A DNA stretch of 64,000 nucleotides from Limnomonas spitsbergensis (lineage: Eukaryota; Chlorophyta; Chlorophyceae; Chlamydomonadales): assembly GCA_037349105.1 (NCBI GenBank), contig JAYJMM010000124.1, forward strand, positions 1,026,501-1,090,500. Reading direction: 5' to 3'. Within the stretch, counting starts at the first letter, position 1. The number at the start of each line of letters is the position of its first letter. Positions 1 through 11,300 of the stretch are shown here, one piece after another. The notes beneath the pieces were generated by a model. It did not search any database. It was not told where the DNA came from and was given only the letters and a program-made list of their open reading frames with translations. The translations under genes were made by a program, and so were the position numbers.

Positions 1-136
1 TCAGTTTCAAGGTAAGATTATTCTTTATAAAGTAATTCAAGAAGCACTCCCACATCATATCGTAACATTTATCAAAACAATTCTGTATTCAGATGGTCAT
101 GAGACACTCCTAATATTTATAATCTTTTTTATTCAG

Positions 137-244
137 GTCAAGAACAAGTTGCAGAACAAGGCTGGGAACGAGGGAGTCAGCTATGCGAAGGGAATTGTGG
201 AGGAGATCGCGATTGTGCAGGCCGTCGGTGAAAAATACGTATAG
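137..244 (+). CDS. 3' terminal exon of an unrecognised protein
   Basis: The window opens inside a plus-strand gene. A donor (CAAG|GTAAGA) follows base 11, and a T-rich acceptor (tttttattcag) ends at 136. The exon from 137 reads in frame for 35 codons to TAG at 242-244 and ends ...IVEEIAIVQAVGEKYV. The short peptide is mixed polar and hydrophobic, without a motif I recognise. The 3' UTR probably runs on past the stop and may contain the hAT element at 448-1576; a TGTAA motif, the usual green-algal polyadenylation signal, lies at 1679-1683. Exon boundaries and frame are seen directly; the extent of the UTR is inferred, and the protein family is unknown because the rest of the gene is outside the window. 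Confidence 0.5.
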   Translation, partial: VKNKLQNKAGNEGVSYAKGIVEEIAIVQAVGEKYV

Positions 245-447
245 GCCACCATGATAAATCGTGTGTATGGAAAGAACTGCTAGCTCCTTTGTGTAGTTGG
301 CCGCTGTCAGCCACTAGAGTGTTGCATGTTACCGTATGAACACTTGTGAACATTGGGGTCTTGTGACTTGGGAGATCTTGTTCTGAATGATTGTTGTTTT
401 GGAGGTGAACAATGTTGTTGGATTGTTGGCCCTTGGTATTGGGTTAT

Positions 448-1576
448 CATGGTAGCACGATACGATACGATGCAATACGAAACGATACGAATACGATACA
501 ATGCGATGAATTGAACGTATCGTATCACTTCAGTGAAAAATCATTTTTAGACTGAGCGAGCTGATAACCAGAGTCTGTGGGGTAGCTGAGTAGTTTTGAC
601 TGAGCTGGATAGCTCAATAGCTGAGGGCGTGAGTAAGTTGTGTAGTGTTGAGACTGAGTTGAGGGCCGGAAAAGCATTTTTCGTCCATGCCAGCACAGCA
701 TGATTCTAACATTTGTCGGCCGGCACAACAATGGCTAGTGTATCATTTTCATTTACACTACAACACAGCAGCAGCAGCAACAAAACATACGTGGGTGCAC
801 GGCAATCAATCAAAGCATCAAAGCATAGCAACCAAAGGATGGTTGCATGGCAATCAAGGCCTCAGGGCAGGTCCGTAGGGCAGGCCGGCACTCAGGGCAG
901 GCTGGCAGGGAAATTCAGAGCACCCATGCACCACTCACCCGGCCAGTCACCGGATTATCACCGGATAACTCTGCAATTATATTTACTTTATAAGCTCACC
1001 TTGTCGAGCAGTGTAATACGCAACAGGTTGTAGCCAGGAGGCTTGTAATAACCAGCTCCGAACGCAGCCATCATCCTCTTCCTGTAGCGATTGCGGGAGA
1101 CGTTGAAGGGGATGCCGTTTGGCGTAGAATGCCATTGCGACTGATAGGTCGACGTCGTCCTTCTGCAGCTTGTTGGCGAAGTAAGGAATCGTCCCCGGCG
1201 TAGGTGGAATGGGCTTGTTTACACCAGAGCACACGAATTCATTCTTGCATTTTAGGCGCTTCCACTTGCTGTTTGAGGTAAACTTGCTTGGGTCGCCTTT
1301 CTGCGGCACTTTTCCGAGGTTTTGACAGTATCTACTGAGGACGTCAACCTCGTCATCATCCGACATTGTGCAGCGCTTTGACACGTCCCGGTTTTATTAC
1401 TGTGTACATCGGCACGGCATGCCTTAAATAATGAGAGGTGGCACTGAGGCTCTACTGGCCATCCTGTGGACTGGGCTGGGCTGGGCAGCATCGTATCGTT
1501 TCGAATCAATCGTATCGTTTCGTATCATCGAAACGATACGAATACGAAGGCCAGAACAGCGTATCGTGCTACCATG
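448..1576 (-). mobile_element. hAT-family DNA transposon, internally deleted
   Basis: The first 17 bases CATGGTAGCACGATACG (448-464) are exactly repeated, inverted, at 1560-1576. The element is flanked by a perfect 8-bp direct repeat TGGGTTAT at 440-447 and 1577-1584, which is the target-site duplication length of hAT transposons. Both ends carry many copies of the subterminal motif ACGATACGA (about 455-530 and 1488-1555), as expected for transposase binding. The inside encodes, on the minus strand, a frameshifted hAT transposase fragment. At 1129 bp it is too short to be autonomous. The insertion lies downstream of the exon at 137-244. Confidence 0.85.
1000..1384 (-). pseudogene. hAT transposase N-terminal remnant (DUF659-like), frameshifted
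   Basis: The minus strand is open from about 1384 and reads ...GTIPYFANKL...VAMAFYAK. After a one-base shift at about 1118-1120 (a run of three T on the plus strand) it continues as GIPFNVSRNRYRKRMM, then YYKPPGYNLLRITLLDK. The pattern GIPFNV...(G)Y.PP.Y..LR..LLDK is typical of the DUF659 segment of hAT transposases. The exon ends at a good donor (GACAAG|GTGAGC, bases 1000/999). The DDE catalytic domain and the C-terminal dimerisation domain are missing, so the fragment cannot be functional. Family assignment rests on remembered motif shape. Confidence 0.65.
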
Positions 1577-1734
1577 TGGGTTATTGGCCGAGGATGGGCC
1601 AATGTTTAATGCGGGTGGCCTAGGTTTAGTGCATGATGTGGCCAGGTCAGTGTCACTGCTTTAAACACGTTGGTTTGTGTAATAAAGATTGATACTGGCT
1701 TCGGTTCAATTTGTTGATGTTGTCATGACGTGAT

Positions 1735-2110
1735 TGATTCCAGCTTGAATCAAGTGTTGCTTAGTATGGCTTGATTCAAGCGATGGCCCGCTTGATCTCC
1801 GGTTTGATTCAAAGCTCCCAATTTAATCGATAGGATGGGCTTGATACCCCCTTGATTCCGGCTTGATTCAAAGCGCTTGATGCACTCTTGATCTCGGCTT
1901 GATTCAAACCGCTTGATTCCCTCTTGATTTCGGCTTGATTCAATCCGCTTGATTCCCTCTTGATTTCGGCTTGATTCAATCCGCTTGAATCCCGCTTGAT
2001 TCCTGCTTGAATCAAACGCTGGTTTCAGTGGTTTGATTCAAGCGTTAGCCCGCTTGATGTCCGGTTTGATTCAAGACCTTGTTTCAAGCAGGTTTTGTTT
2101 CCAATCAAGC
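1735..2110. repeat. 36-bp CTTGATTC minisatellite
   Basis: The region is built from CTTGATTC-type 12-mers arranged in a 36-bp unit (GCTTGATTCAATCCGCTTG...); the clearest copies lie at 1860-2000 and the ends are degenerate. A minus-strand open frame of 12-residue repeats (GLNQAEIKRESS) exists only because the period is a multiple of three. Confidence 0.8.
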
Positions 2111-2462
2111 GGATTTCAAGCGGCCCCATGTTACCGACGGGGGCATTTTTGCAATTGTTTGCACGGTCGCCCCCATGATGATCGCCCGATACGACCATGG
2201 GTAGAATCATGCGAGGCTTCTGATTTAGTAACAAAAGCCTTTTGAAGGCACAAAAACGCTCCAGGTCCTTTGGCAGTTCCGAGGAGGGGTGAGGTCCTCG
2301 GAAGACTGGGGGGAATTTGTACGAATCAAGGTGGTTTTAAGGGCCCCTTAATCCCTTTCCGGGGTCCAATGTTCCATCCCCGAGGGTGGGATAGGTGGGA
2401 AGGACCCCGGAAAGTATATGGGGCCAAAAATAATTAGAAATGTGATGTAAACACACCATGGT

Positions 2463-2765
2463 CTAACGACGTAGTAGGGTGTCAATTTTCCTATTTTCGT
2501 TGATCAGGGTTTTGGCGTTGATCGATTCTTCGAGGGCATCCATCCAACCAAGACGCGCGCGAAGCTCGTGGGGCAACAACCAATGTTCAGGAATCAGGAC
2601 AGCACAAGCGTCCTTGCCCATGCTCGGTGTGGTCATTTCTGAGCTAGAACGGCGTGGCGAACACGTGGGTGCATCCACCGCGCTGGAAGCGTGGCGTTTC
2701 CTAGTTTCCGTGTATAATCTGTGGTATCGTATCACGGTGAGATCGGTGGCCAGGCTGCTGGCCAT
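2463..2765 (-). CDS. Small hypothetical protein or terminal exon
   Basis: A 100-codon minus-strand frame starts at ATG 2765 (MASSLATDLTVIRYHRLY...) and ends at 2463 (...RKIDTLLRR). The C-terminal half (GKDACAVLIPEHWLLPHEL, ARLGWMDALEESINAKTLI) has the balanced composition of a real helical protein, while the N-terminal part is Ser-rich. A TATATAT stretch at 2793-2799 lies upstream on this strand but very close to the ATG. It could instead be the last exon of a longer minus-strand gene whose possible exons are at 2850-4140. No family recognised. Confidence 0.3.
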   Translation of the reverse strand: MASSLATDLTVIRYHRLYTETRKRHASSAVDAPTCSPRRSSSEMTTPSMGKDACAVLIPEHWLLPHELRARLGWMDALEESINAKTLINENRKIDTLLRR

Positions 2766-2849
2766 GCTATGTATGTTTGACCTTGCTTGAGCATATATAT
2801 TCCAGTAGCAACATTGAGATAGTGTACAACCATGAAACATTCACGAACA

Positions 2850-4270
2850 ACACCACCCGCAACAACCTAAGAAACCATCATATCTCCTTGTTCAACATGG
2901 GTCTCTTGGCGTGGCGTACATGGCGGGTCATATGTATCGTAAAAACGTGGACAGGCCCAGCAGTGCAAGGAGGTTAGGTCATGACTTGATATCAGTTACA
3001 CATTGATTGTGCTCCAACCTGATTGCTAGCAATGCACTAATACTTGTAGGCACCAACTGTCCCTTGAGATAATCAAAGGCAAACACAATAATGGGCTTTG
3101 GGAGTCCACTTCACAGTATCACCAACTCCAATAAATTTATGGTTTGAGATAATTTGGTCATGCTGAGGGGCCTGCCTCTAATTGTTTGATGTGTCATATT
3201 GCCATGCTGGCCTCCATAGCTGAAGTATTACCTGATGTAAAGCCTAGGGTTGTGGCTCTGAAACCACCAATGCTGTTTTTCATCCTCTCGCAAAACCTGT
3301 CCTCGGCAGATCTGACTGGCTCAGCTCAGATAAGAAGGGGGCCTGGAATAAAGGACATGGAAATCAAGATGTGTGAGTAAAGAGTGGATACCTGACTTGA
3401 GGCATTCTGGAACTCAGAAGCAGTGATATGGGAGCTTGCATGGCTGAGGGGTTGCATGGGGCATGCAAGGGGCATGGCTTCCATCCTGACAAGCCATCTT
3501 TGCCCCAAATTTGCAGCTGTCTTAATAAGCTACTCTCAGGCTCTCTGAATCACCAGACATCATAGCAATCAAACAGGTGTGGAGTGAATTCCAATCCATG
3601 CATCAAAGACAGCCCTGAAGTGGGCCACATGGAAGGCCATATCTGCATGTTGGATTCGCCAAATAACCCAGGGATGGTGGCAATGCCTCCGTCTATGCCC
3701 CACCCGCACCCACTTTACGTACTACCAAAATCGGTTTTTGGCCACTATTTAGGCTCAGCCGCCGCAAGTTTGGTACCCAACGGGGCAGGTTTTGGCATCC
3801 AACTGCCATTCGGATTCAAATGATACCCCAACATGCCTCAATAAACCGTGTATGGCAAGCTGATTACAGCACTTGGATTGACGTAGCAACACACCAGGCC
3901 GATCGAGGCAGTTCCTATAGAGATTACTTCAAATGGTAGTTGGTACTGCTAGTGTGAACCAGGTTGGGACGGCGGGTCAAACCTCAGTATCCCTTAAACG
4001 TGTCGATACATCTGACCCGCCCTGTACGGTAGGTGTCAGTGCCGTATTCACGAAGCCACTTTGTCTCGTTTATTTTACCTCGTTGCCTTCAATGCGTACG
4101 AGAACTGAATCCAGCCATCAACCTCGCATCTGAAGGTATAACATATAACAATATAGTACATACCTCCATCCTCTCGGTGTGGCTAGTCCACAGAAAATAT
4201 TGGCAAGACGAGTGCCCGACTCTTAGCTGAATAGCGTTGCTGGGACAAACCTGATCTCGCTCTTTGGTCA
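2850..4270 (-). other. Possible exons of a minus-strand gene
   Basis: Several short minus-strand stretches read like protein and are bounded by plausible splice sites: about 4086-4133 (CEVDGWIQFSYALKATR, donor GTAAAA), about 3590-3660 (FHVAHFRAVFDAWIGIH), about 3392-3517 (NLGQRWLVRMEAMPLACPM, donor GTATCC), about 3236-3320 (CRGQVLREDEKQHWWFQSHN, donor GTAATA) and about 3028-3120 (KPIIVFAFDYLKGQLVPT). I could not make all intron phases agree, so this may be a decayed gene or transposon. No family is recognised. Confidence 0.2.
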
Positions 4271-4347
4271 CCCTGCTTCTGTACTCAGCTCACCCCGATG
4301 AGCACGAGCCAATGCTCTGTAAAAGCCACACGTTTCCCCGGCCAAGC

Positions 4348-4354
4348 TATAAAA
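4348..4354 (+). promoter_or_regulatory. TATA-like box before the SPL-like gene
   Basis: TATAAAA lies 46 bp upstream of the ATG at 4400 and is followed by a pyrimidine-rich stretch. If it is the core promoter, the in-frame ATG at 4298 is upstream of transcription and 4400 is the start. The competing reading is that the pyrimidine tract plus CAG at 4389-4391 is a splice acceptor and further exons lie upstream. Confidence 0.35.
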
Positions 4355-4399
4355 TGCCCTCCTGATTATACCCTCTCCCTTTCTCCTCCAGCTCTTCAA

Positions 4400-5356
4400 A
4401 TGCAAGAACATCAGCACCAGCAGCGACAGCCGATACCATTGATTCTCCGCTGGAGCCCTATAGAACAGCCCAGTGCGCCTTCGCTGCTTCATTCCGTCCC
4501 CGCCCCTGTTGCACCAGCCATGCTTAGCCACCGCGCTTCCTCTTTTCAGCAGCTGCTTCTGGGCTGTGGTAGCGGTGCAGCTTCTTTGCCCAGGAACAAT
4601 GCCTTCCTCTCATCTGTACACTCGACCAGCGACGAGGGCTTCGCCATGTTCCGACGCGACGGATGCACCAACATGAACGCCCTCAAGGTTTGCAATACTA
4701 ACGAGCTCGAGGTCAGCAACAGCTGCGTTCAGGAGGGTAGCATTCCCCGCAACAACAACGCGTTCAAAGGCAGCAACGTGATCGAGGTCGGCAGGTCCCT
4801 CCCATCCACGTCAGAGCCTTGCCTCCTGCTGACTCGCTGCGCCACATGCTTTAACCACGATGATAAATCAGAAGGAGGAAGCGACAGCGACGAGCCCTTG
4901 GTCGCAGCAGCAGGCGATAACGATGAGGACGCGCTTGTGGTGGCAGCATGCGAAAATAACCACCGTTCCAAACTGGTCGAGAGAAGCCGCAGCAGCATCA
5001 GCGACGACAGTATCAGCCGCTTTGATTCAACTGTCAATGAAGAGCAGGACGGGGAGCCGTCGACAGAAGATGTGGTGCAGAAGCAGCATACTGCAGAAGC
5101 AGGAGCAGCAGGTGGTTGTGTGATGCTGTGGCAGCAGCATGACGCAGCGGCATCAGCCATGTTGACGTTGCCGCCTGACAGCGCATCAGCAGCAGTGGCA
5201 CCAGTAGGTGCAGCAGCTGCAGCTGTACTGCTGCCGCTGCCCTTCCTTCCGCCTCAGAGCAGCTACTTCCGGCGAAGCCAGGACAGCCCGCTGGACTTCT
5301 CTAGTGGCATGCCCGCTTACGTCTCCTGCACAAGGCATCTGCGGGTGTCGATCAAG
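4400..5356 (+). CDS. SPL-like gene, exon 1
   Basis: Encodes 319 residues, Gln-rich at the start, then Ser/Asp/Glu-rich disordered sequence with an Ala/Pro/Leu stretch near 265-285. The exon is noticeably more GC-rich than its flanks. The donor AAG|GTGTGG at 5356/5357 is chosen because the exon then ends on a codon boundary and joins exon 2 in the only open frame; without splicing the frame stops eight bases on (TGA 5363-5365). GTGAAT at 5362 is a competing donor but would put exon 2 in a frame with an early stop. Confidence 0.6.
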
Positions 5357-8300
5357 GTGTGGTGAATGCATTCAGGTTAACGATCATAGTTCCCTTTAGG
5401 CCTCTCAAATCCAAAGGGTGCATGGATTGAAGTGCGTGGACCATGCTTATCTGCCGGTGCGTCTCCTCCACACTTATGTGCAGGGGCTCCCTGGGTGAGG
5501 GGGCCTTTTTTTAAACGGCAAGGGGTATGAATACCATGGAGGTCTGTACCGCAGATTTGAATCGCCAGTACCGCAGATTTGAATTGCCCGCCTCCAATTA
5601 GATAGTAAATGTTTGTTGCAACTCATGCTGCCCTCTGGCGAAGAAATGGACGAAACTCCGACATTTCCGGCTAAAACTGGCGTTGTCAAGCAAGAACTAT
5701 CATTTTAATGAATCCCACCCTCAAACAACATTTTTTGTATAGACGACGATTTTAATGTACGCTGAGAAGGATGGTGAGAGTGTGAGAGACTCTCCAGGTG
5801 TGGGGGACCCTTTTTAAAAGGCTGAGTGGTTGGAATACCACAGAGGTCTGTGACAGGGATTATGCCGCGTTTGCGTGATGAACCAAGCAGGCACCAGCGG
5901 TACGTGTCCGATGGTTTTTCCCATGGTGTGAGCGAGGCAGAGAAACCATGGTGAGAAGCGTCATACAAATGCTGGGCACGGACCAGGTGCGAGCCTGACA
6001 GTGGCCAGACATCAAAACATCGAGCTGATAATTTACGGTTCAGGGTGTAGGGCAGCGCTGTATTTTTGCACATCAAAATGTCTACTGTGCGTTCCTCCCA
6101 TTATATCTGTTTGTTCCTTGGCGCCTGGGCGCCTCCCCAGCTTTGCCAGCGGGGTCAAACACGACTGCCTCCTTGCATGCAAGCCTCCCCTTTCTTCCCT
6201 TCCCTTCCTCCCCTTCCCTCTCCCTTCTCCCTCTCTCCCCCCTTGGCAATTTCTAACTTCCGTGGCGGCAAAATTGAAAATTCAGATACGGTCTACATAT
6301 ACAGCCCGTGTTCGGCGCCTGAGGCCATTTTTCACCTAATCAAAATGTTCCTTCCCCCCTCTGAGTACTCCCCGTCTTTTAACCCACCACTCTTGTCACT
6401 ACACCCTCTTCCCACCCCCACCTACCTTCCTTTAACTCTGGACCCTAAACCCACCCCTCCCCACCATAGGTCCCCTGTGCGAGCCTGGACCAAGTGGTGA
6501 AGCACCGGGTCTTACATGCCATCCAGCAGCGGCTCGCCTCTAGGTAACAACTTGGCGGGAGGGAAGGGGGGACTCATGGGTAAAAACTTGAGGGTCTGCG
6601 GGTGTTGCGCAAGGGAGGGGGCATGGAGGAAAACAGGAGCCACGTTTTAGAGCATGAGGGGCTATGGGTGGAACATGAGGAAGGGTGCCACGGGTTGCGG
6701 TCCTGCCGCATATGTTAACCTTCCAAGGGGCGGCATGGAAGGAGATGAGGAGTCTCACGGCGTTAATATACGGTGACTACAGCTGCGGCGCTGCATCATC
6801 TCTTGGGTAACAAAAAACAGCGTCTCAGAGTTGCAGTCTGCAGGGTTAGCTTTGTAGTCAGGGACTCAACAGCATCACATGCTGCGGTCATGCAACGTCT
6901 CCTCAGGATGAACACACAAGATTTCCTCCCCCGGTCAAGCCGCCAACATGGTCAAACATAGAGGCAAGGGTAGGGACATGACGTTTAGCCTTGCAGGCCA
7001 CAGCCGCAAAAAGATGATTGGGGGGGGGCAGAGGGCAATGGCGCAACCTAATGGGCAGGGTTACAAAATGACGTGTGCGGGAGGGGGGGAGGCGGCTGTG
7101 GAATTCTCTGTCATACGTTCCATCGCCGCAAGATGGGAGGGCATGCCCTGAAAGGGATGTTGTTCAAGCAAGGGTTGTAAATCTCACTGCAGCCTGGATC
7201 TGAGCGCGAGGACAAATATGAATTGAGGAGGACCTTGAGGGAGAAACTCAAGGGCTTTCTGAGCCTGTACAGTGCCTATTTTTGTGGCTCTGCTGCATGT
7301 CAGGTACACTCTGGCTGCTGGCCTGAGGCACCATTTGTGGCCAGCCGTGCTGCCCTGGCCACCAGTCACAGGTCGGTCCAGGTTTGGGCCTAATCAGGCC
7401 CTTGGCGGCCGCCACACGGCCACCCTGCTGAAGGTTGACTCCTAGCCGGAAAAAGAAACGCTGAGCCTAACTTGGTTTCGGCCCAGCACGCAGAAGTCTC
7501 GCTGAAGCCTCTGCAGTCATTCCTAGAATAACTGGAATGTCCCTTGGACCATGTCCTCTGTTTCATGTCATTTGGCTCCCTCCGACTCTGTATTGTAAGT
7601 CAGCGCCTTCCCCCCCGAAGCTACCCCTGCCCCTGGTGAGCCCCCCAGTGGACCTCACATGCCCCTGTTCTTCGTGTTTTGTGATGTTGCCACTCCCTTA
7701 AGAATTGAAGGCAGCGCCCTCCTTCCTGCCGTGCCCTCAGGTGCTCGACGCTACACCCGCACCAGCTGAGCCCCCCAGTGGACCTCACATGCCCCTGTTC
7801 TCCGTGTTTTGTGATGTTGCCTCTCCCTCTGTATTTAAAGGCAGCGCCCTCCTTCCTATCGTGCCCACAGGTGCCCGACGCTGCACCTGCACCAGCTGAG
7901 CGCCCGCAGCGGCTGTGTCATCATTGAGGCGCACCTGATCGACACACGTGTCGACACGCCGTCGCCTACGGGCGCCGCTACCGGCAGAGTCGGAACTGGG
8001 GCGGGGCCTGGTCCCGCCAGGGCTGCGATGGCGGGTGGCAGCGCTGGTGGCGGTTCTCGCGACCCATTAATGGCGTTGATGGACCCTGCGACGCTGTTGG
8101 ATCTGCTCAACCTGGACAACCTCATCGGCATGGATTCCTTGCAGACGATCACGCCAGCTGGCGCCGTCAGGGTTCTGGTGGGTTTCCTGGGGTTAAACTT
8201 TGAAAACCAAGCCCCCAGGTGTGAGGAGGCAATCATGCCTGGAGGCGCCGTCAGGGTGTTAAGTGGGTGTATTGGGGTTTTCCAATTTAAACCCTAGACC

Positions 8301-11300
8301 CTAACTTACCAAGTTTACTGTTATTCATCGTTTGATCATCGATGCCTTGCTGTTGCGGGCTGAGAACTTGCTTGGATTAATTATTTCTCTTGCTAGTAGG
8401 CGAATCTTGAAGCCCTTGACCGGGGGCCTAAATCCAATACCGTAATAGCAGTCCAATTTCGTTTTATTGATCGTTTTTTAAGGAACCGAATGGTTGATTT
8501 CCATGATCATATGTACCGTAGGCCAAAAACGAACAAAAACAAGGGATATTTTAGCCCCAAACCCTAGAACAATCGCCACACCGAGAGTACCGCCGTTCAT
8601 ATCGTTGACATGCTCCTATCGCAGCGAAATGCTGTCGCTGTGAGCAAAAAGCAGTGTACTTTTTTTGAGTCAATTGCTAGAGCGAACGATCAGTGATTGC
8701 CGTGTTTGAGTGATTCTGGAGAAAAACGAATCAGTGATTGTAAAAATTCCAGCCACCAATTAAAAAACGAAATACTAAAACGAAACCTTGACTTTGCTAA
8801 TCATAAGGTTTCCAAACAAAAAACGAATTCCATATAAAACGAAAGTTGACTGATACTCCGGTACCACATGCCCTGCACATGTCCCCTGGCGGCCTCGTGC
8901 TATGTTTGCATGAGAGTGCGTGACTTTTCGCATGTACCTCGTGTGGCTTCTTGCACATGGCTTATGCGGCATGCGATTTCTTGCATGGCGTGCTTTTGTG
9001 TGGTTCCCATAGTATGTGACTATTTTGCCAGTGGCTGCTTGCATGTATTTTTTTTCGTGTGGCTTCTACAGCATGAGGCGTCTGCATGTGGCTTTTACAG
9101 CATGTGGCTACTTTCCAGACGCACAGCTTGTCCATTTTCTAGACGCACAGCTGCAGGGTTCAACCCAAACCCCGTGTCGTTGGCAGGTTGACAGCTCAGA
9201 GGCTGACTCCACGGGTGGGCTCTTCTACCTCGACAGAGACCGCGAGTGGTGTCAGCTGCCAGACGACACCGCGTGCCCCCTGCTCAGCGCACAGCTGCGA
9301 GCGTTTGACAAGATACCGCGGGCGGGGCCGGTTGCCGCCGCCGCTGTAGATCCGCTGCGTCTCACGCTCGACGCCTCCCAGGCGCGGTGCGTGGCCGGGC
9401 CTCCTGCGGGTAGCAAGCTGAGCTTGAGCATCTGCCTGGCTGGGAGCAGCGTACTTGCCTCGCTGCCCGCCCGCGCCGTGTCGCAAAGCGGCAGCATTGG
9501 CGGTCTCGGCGGCCGGCCCGGCGGGGGGAACGTGGTGCTGGGAAACGGGCTTGTACTGGAGGCAGTGCTCGGTGGGCGCCGTGTACCGGTGCAGCTAGAG
9601 GTGTGGCAGCCGCCTGTTTCTCCCGTTGCCTTGCCTGCAGTCTCCTTAGATTGGGGCATGGGGCACTCAACTGGCAGGCAGCCTGGGGGGGCCGTAAGAT
9701 GCACGCTCAAAGTGGACGTCCATGCCCCGCCGCCAGGCGGCCTTCGGCTGGCTCGGCCGTTGGAGTTTTGGCCGACGCAGGGCCGCCTCGTATTGTACAT
9801 TTGGTCGATGGCTGACGGCTTGGCGCACCTTGGAGATCTGCTGCTTGCCTCAGAGAGCATTCTGCTGCTGCCTGAGGGCTGCGGCCCGGCAGCCGAGGAG
9901 GTCGACAGCTTGCTGCAGGCGCTGGAGAAGTGTGACGACTTGATTCACGATCTAGCGGTGGTTGTCGAAGCTTGTGAGGCTGCTGCGAGCATCGGGCCAC
10001 CGACGGACAGCCTGCTTGTGTCGCAGGCTGACGACTGCTACGAGGAAGTGGACCCGGCGGCCGACGCCGCCGACGAGCTGCTTCAGTTCTGCCGCTCCTC
10101 GGCACCCAATCCCCCAAGGGCGGTGTCGGCGGCCGTCGGCCATGCCGCAAGATCCTGCAATGAGCTGCAGTGTTCTTTCTCCTGGGATGAGGTCCGCGAG
10201 CTGGGCGGCGGCGGCGGTGACGCGTCCGGCTCGGCGGCAGGTGGGCCTAGGACGGGCGCAGGCCGCCGCCGCCAGCAGTCGACGCTTGTCCATACCGCGG
10301 CGGACCTCAGAGCGTGGGCCATATCGTGCGACCTTCCGGCAACGACGCAGCTGTTGCAGGGCTACATGGATGTGATGACGATGGGCCCCTCGACTGCCGG
10401 AAGGACGGCGGGAGCGGGAGCGGGAGACGATGAGGATAGCCTTGGGCTCAGCGAGTTCTTGGCAGAGGTTGTGGCAGCCCCGGTTCTCGGCAACCAAACG
10501 CATGCGTTGCCTGCCCCGGCAGCCCCGGTCAAATGTCTCGGCAACAACACGCACATGTCAACCGCCCCAGCGGCTCCGGCTGCTGCGTTGCTAGCGGCAA
10601 AGAATGCCAGGCTGGAAGACGTCTGCCTGATTGCTAAAGGCCGCGGAGGCGACGCCAGCGGGGTGAGGGGCGCCCTGCTGTCTGGAGTCGCTGAGGTATT
10701 GCCACAGCAGGAGGGTGCGTCCCCATCTCCTGCCTCGAACATGACGAGGCGTGTGCCACGCCTTCTGAGCCTGCAGACAGCTGTTGCAACATCAGATACA
10801 GATGCAGCAGCCCGAGCAGCAGATGCAACCACCGTCGTCGCCGCAGCAGCAGCAGCAGATGCAACCGCCGTCGTCGCGGCAGCAGCAGCAGCAGATGCAA
10901 CCGCCGCCGTCGCCGCAGCAGCAGCAGCAGATGCAACCGCCGTCGTCGCCGCCGCAGCAGCAGCAGCAGCAGATGCATCCGCCATCGTCGCCGCAGCAGC
11001 AGCAGCAGTAGATGCAACCGCCGTCGTCGCCGCCGCAGCAGCAGCAGATGCAACCGCCGCCGTCGCCGCAGCAGCAGCAGCAAATGCAACCGCCGCCGTC
11101 GCCGCAGCAGCAGCAGATGCAACCGCCGTCGTCGCAGCAGCACCAGCAGCAGCAGCTGATTCCGAGCTGCCGCCTGGCGTCGCAGCCGCCCCTCTGGCAA
11201 GCGCCTCATGGCTGCCCCTCAACTCCTGGACACCCTTCCACTACGCTGCGCCGCCGGCGGAAGCAGCGGACGCTACCTTTGCCCTGCCTGCGCCGGGTGT

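Noticed and set aside
1809..2015. Minus-strand repeat protein (GLNQAEIKRESS units)
   Set aside because: Translation of the 36-bp minisatellite; no start context or unique sequence.
3850..4140. Possible SBP zinc-finger exon upstream of the SPL-like gene
   Set aside because: A short plus-strand stretch looked faintly similar, but the eight Cys/His ligands are absent and the frame stops.
9962..11222. Long minus-strand and alternative plus-strand frames inside exon 4
   Set aside because: GC-rich coding DNA and a stop-free triplet array open several shadow frames; only the frame that splices into exon 5 in phase fits a gene.
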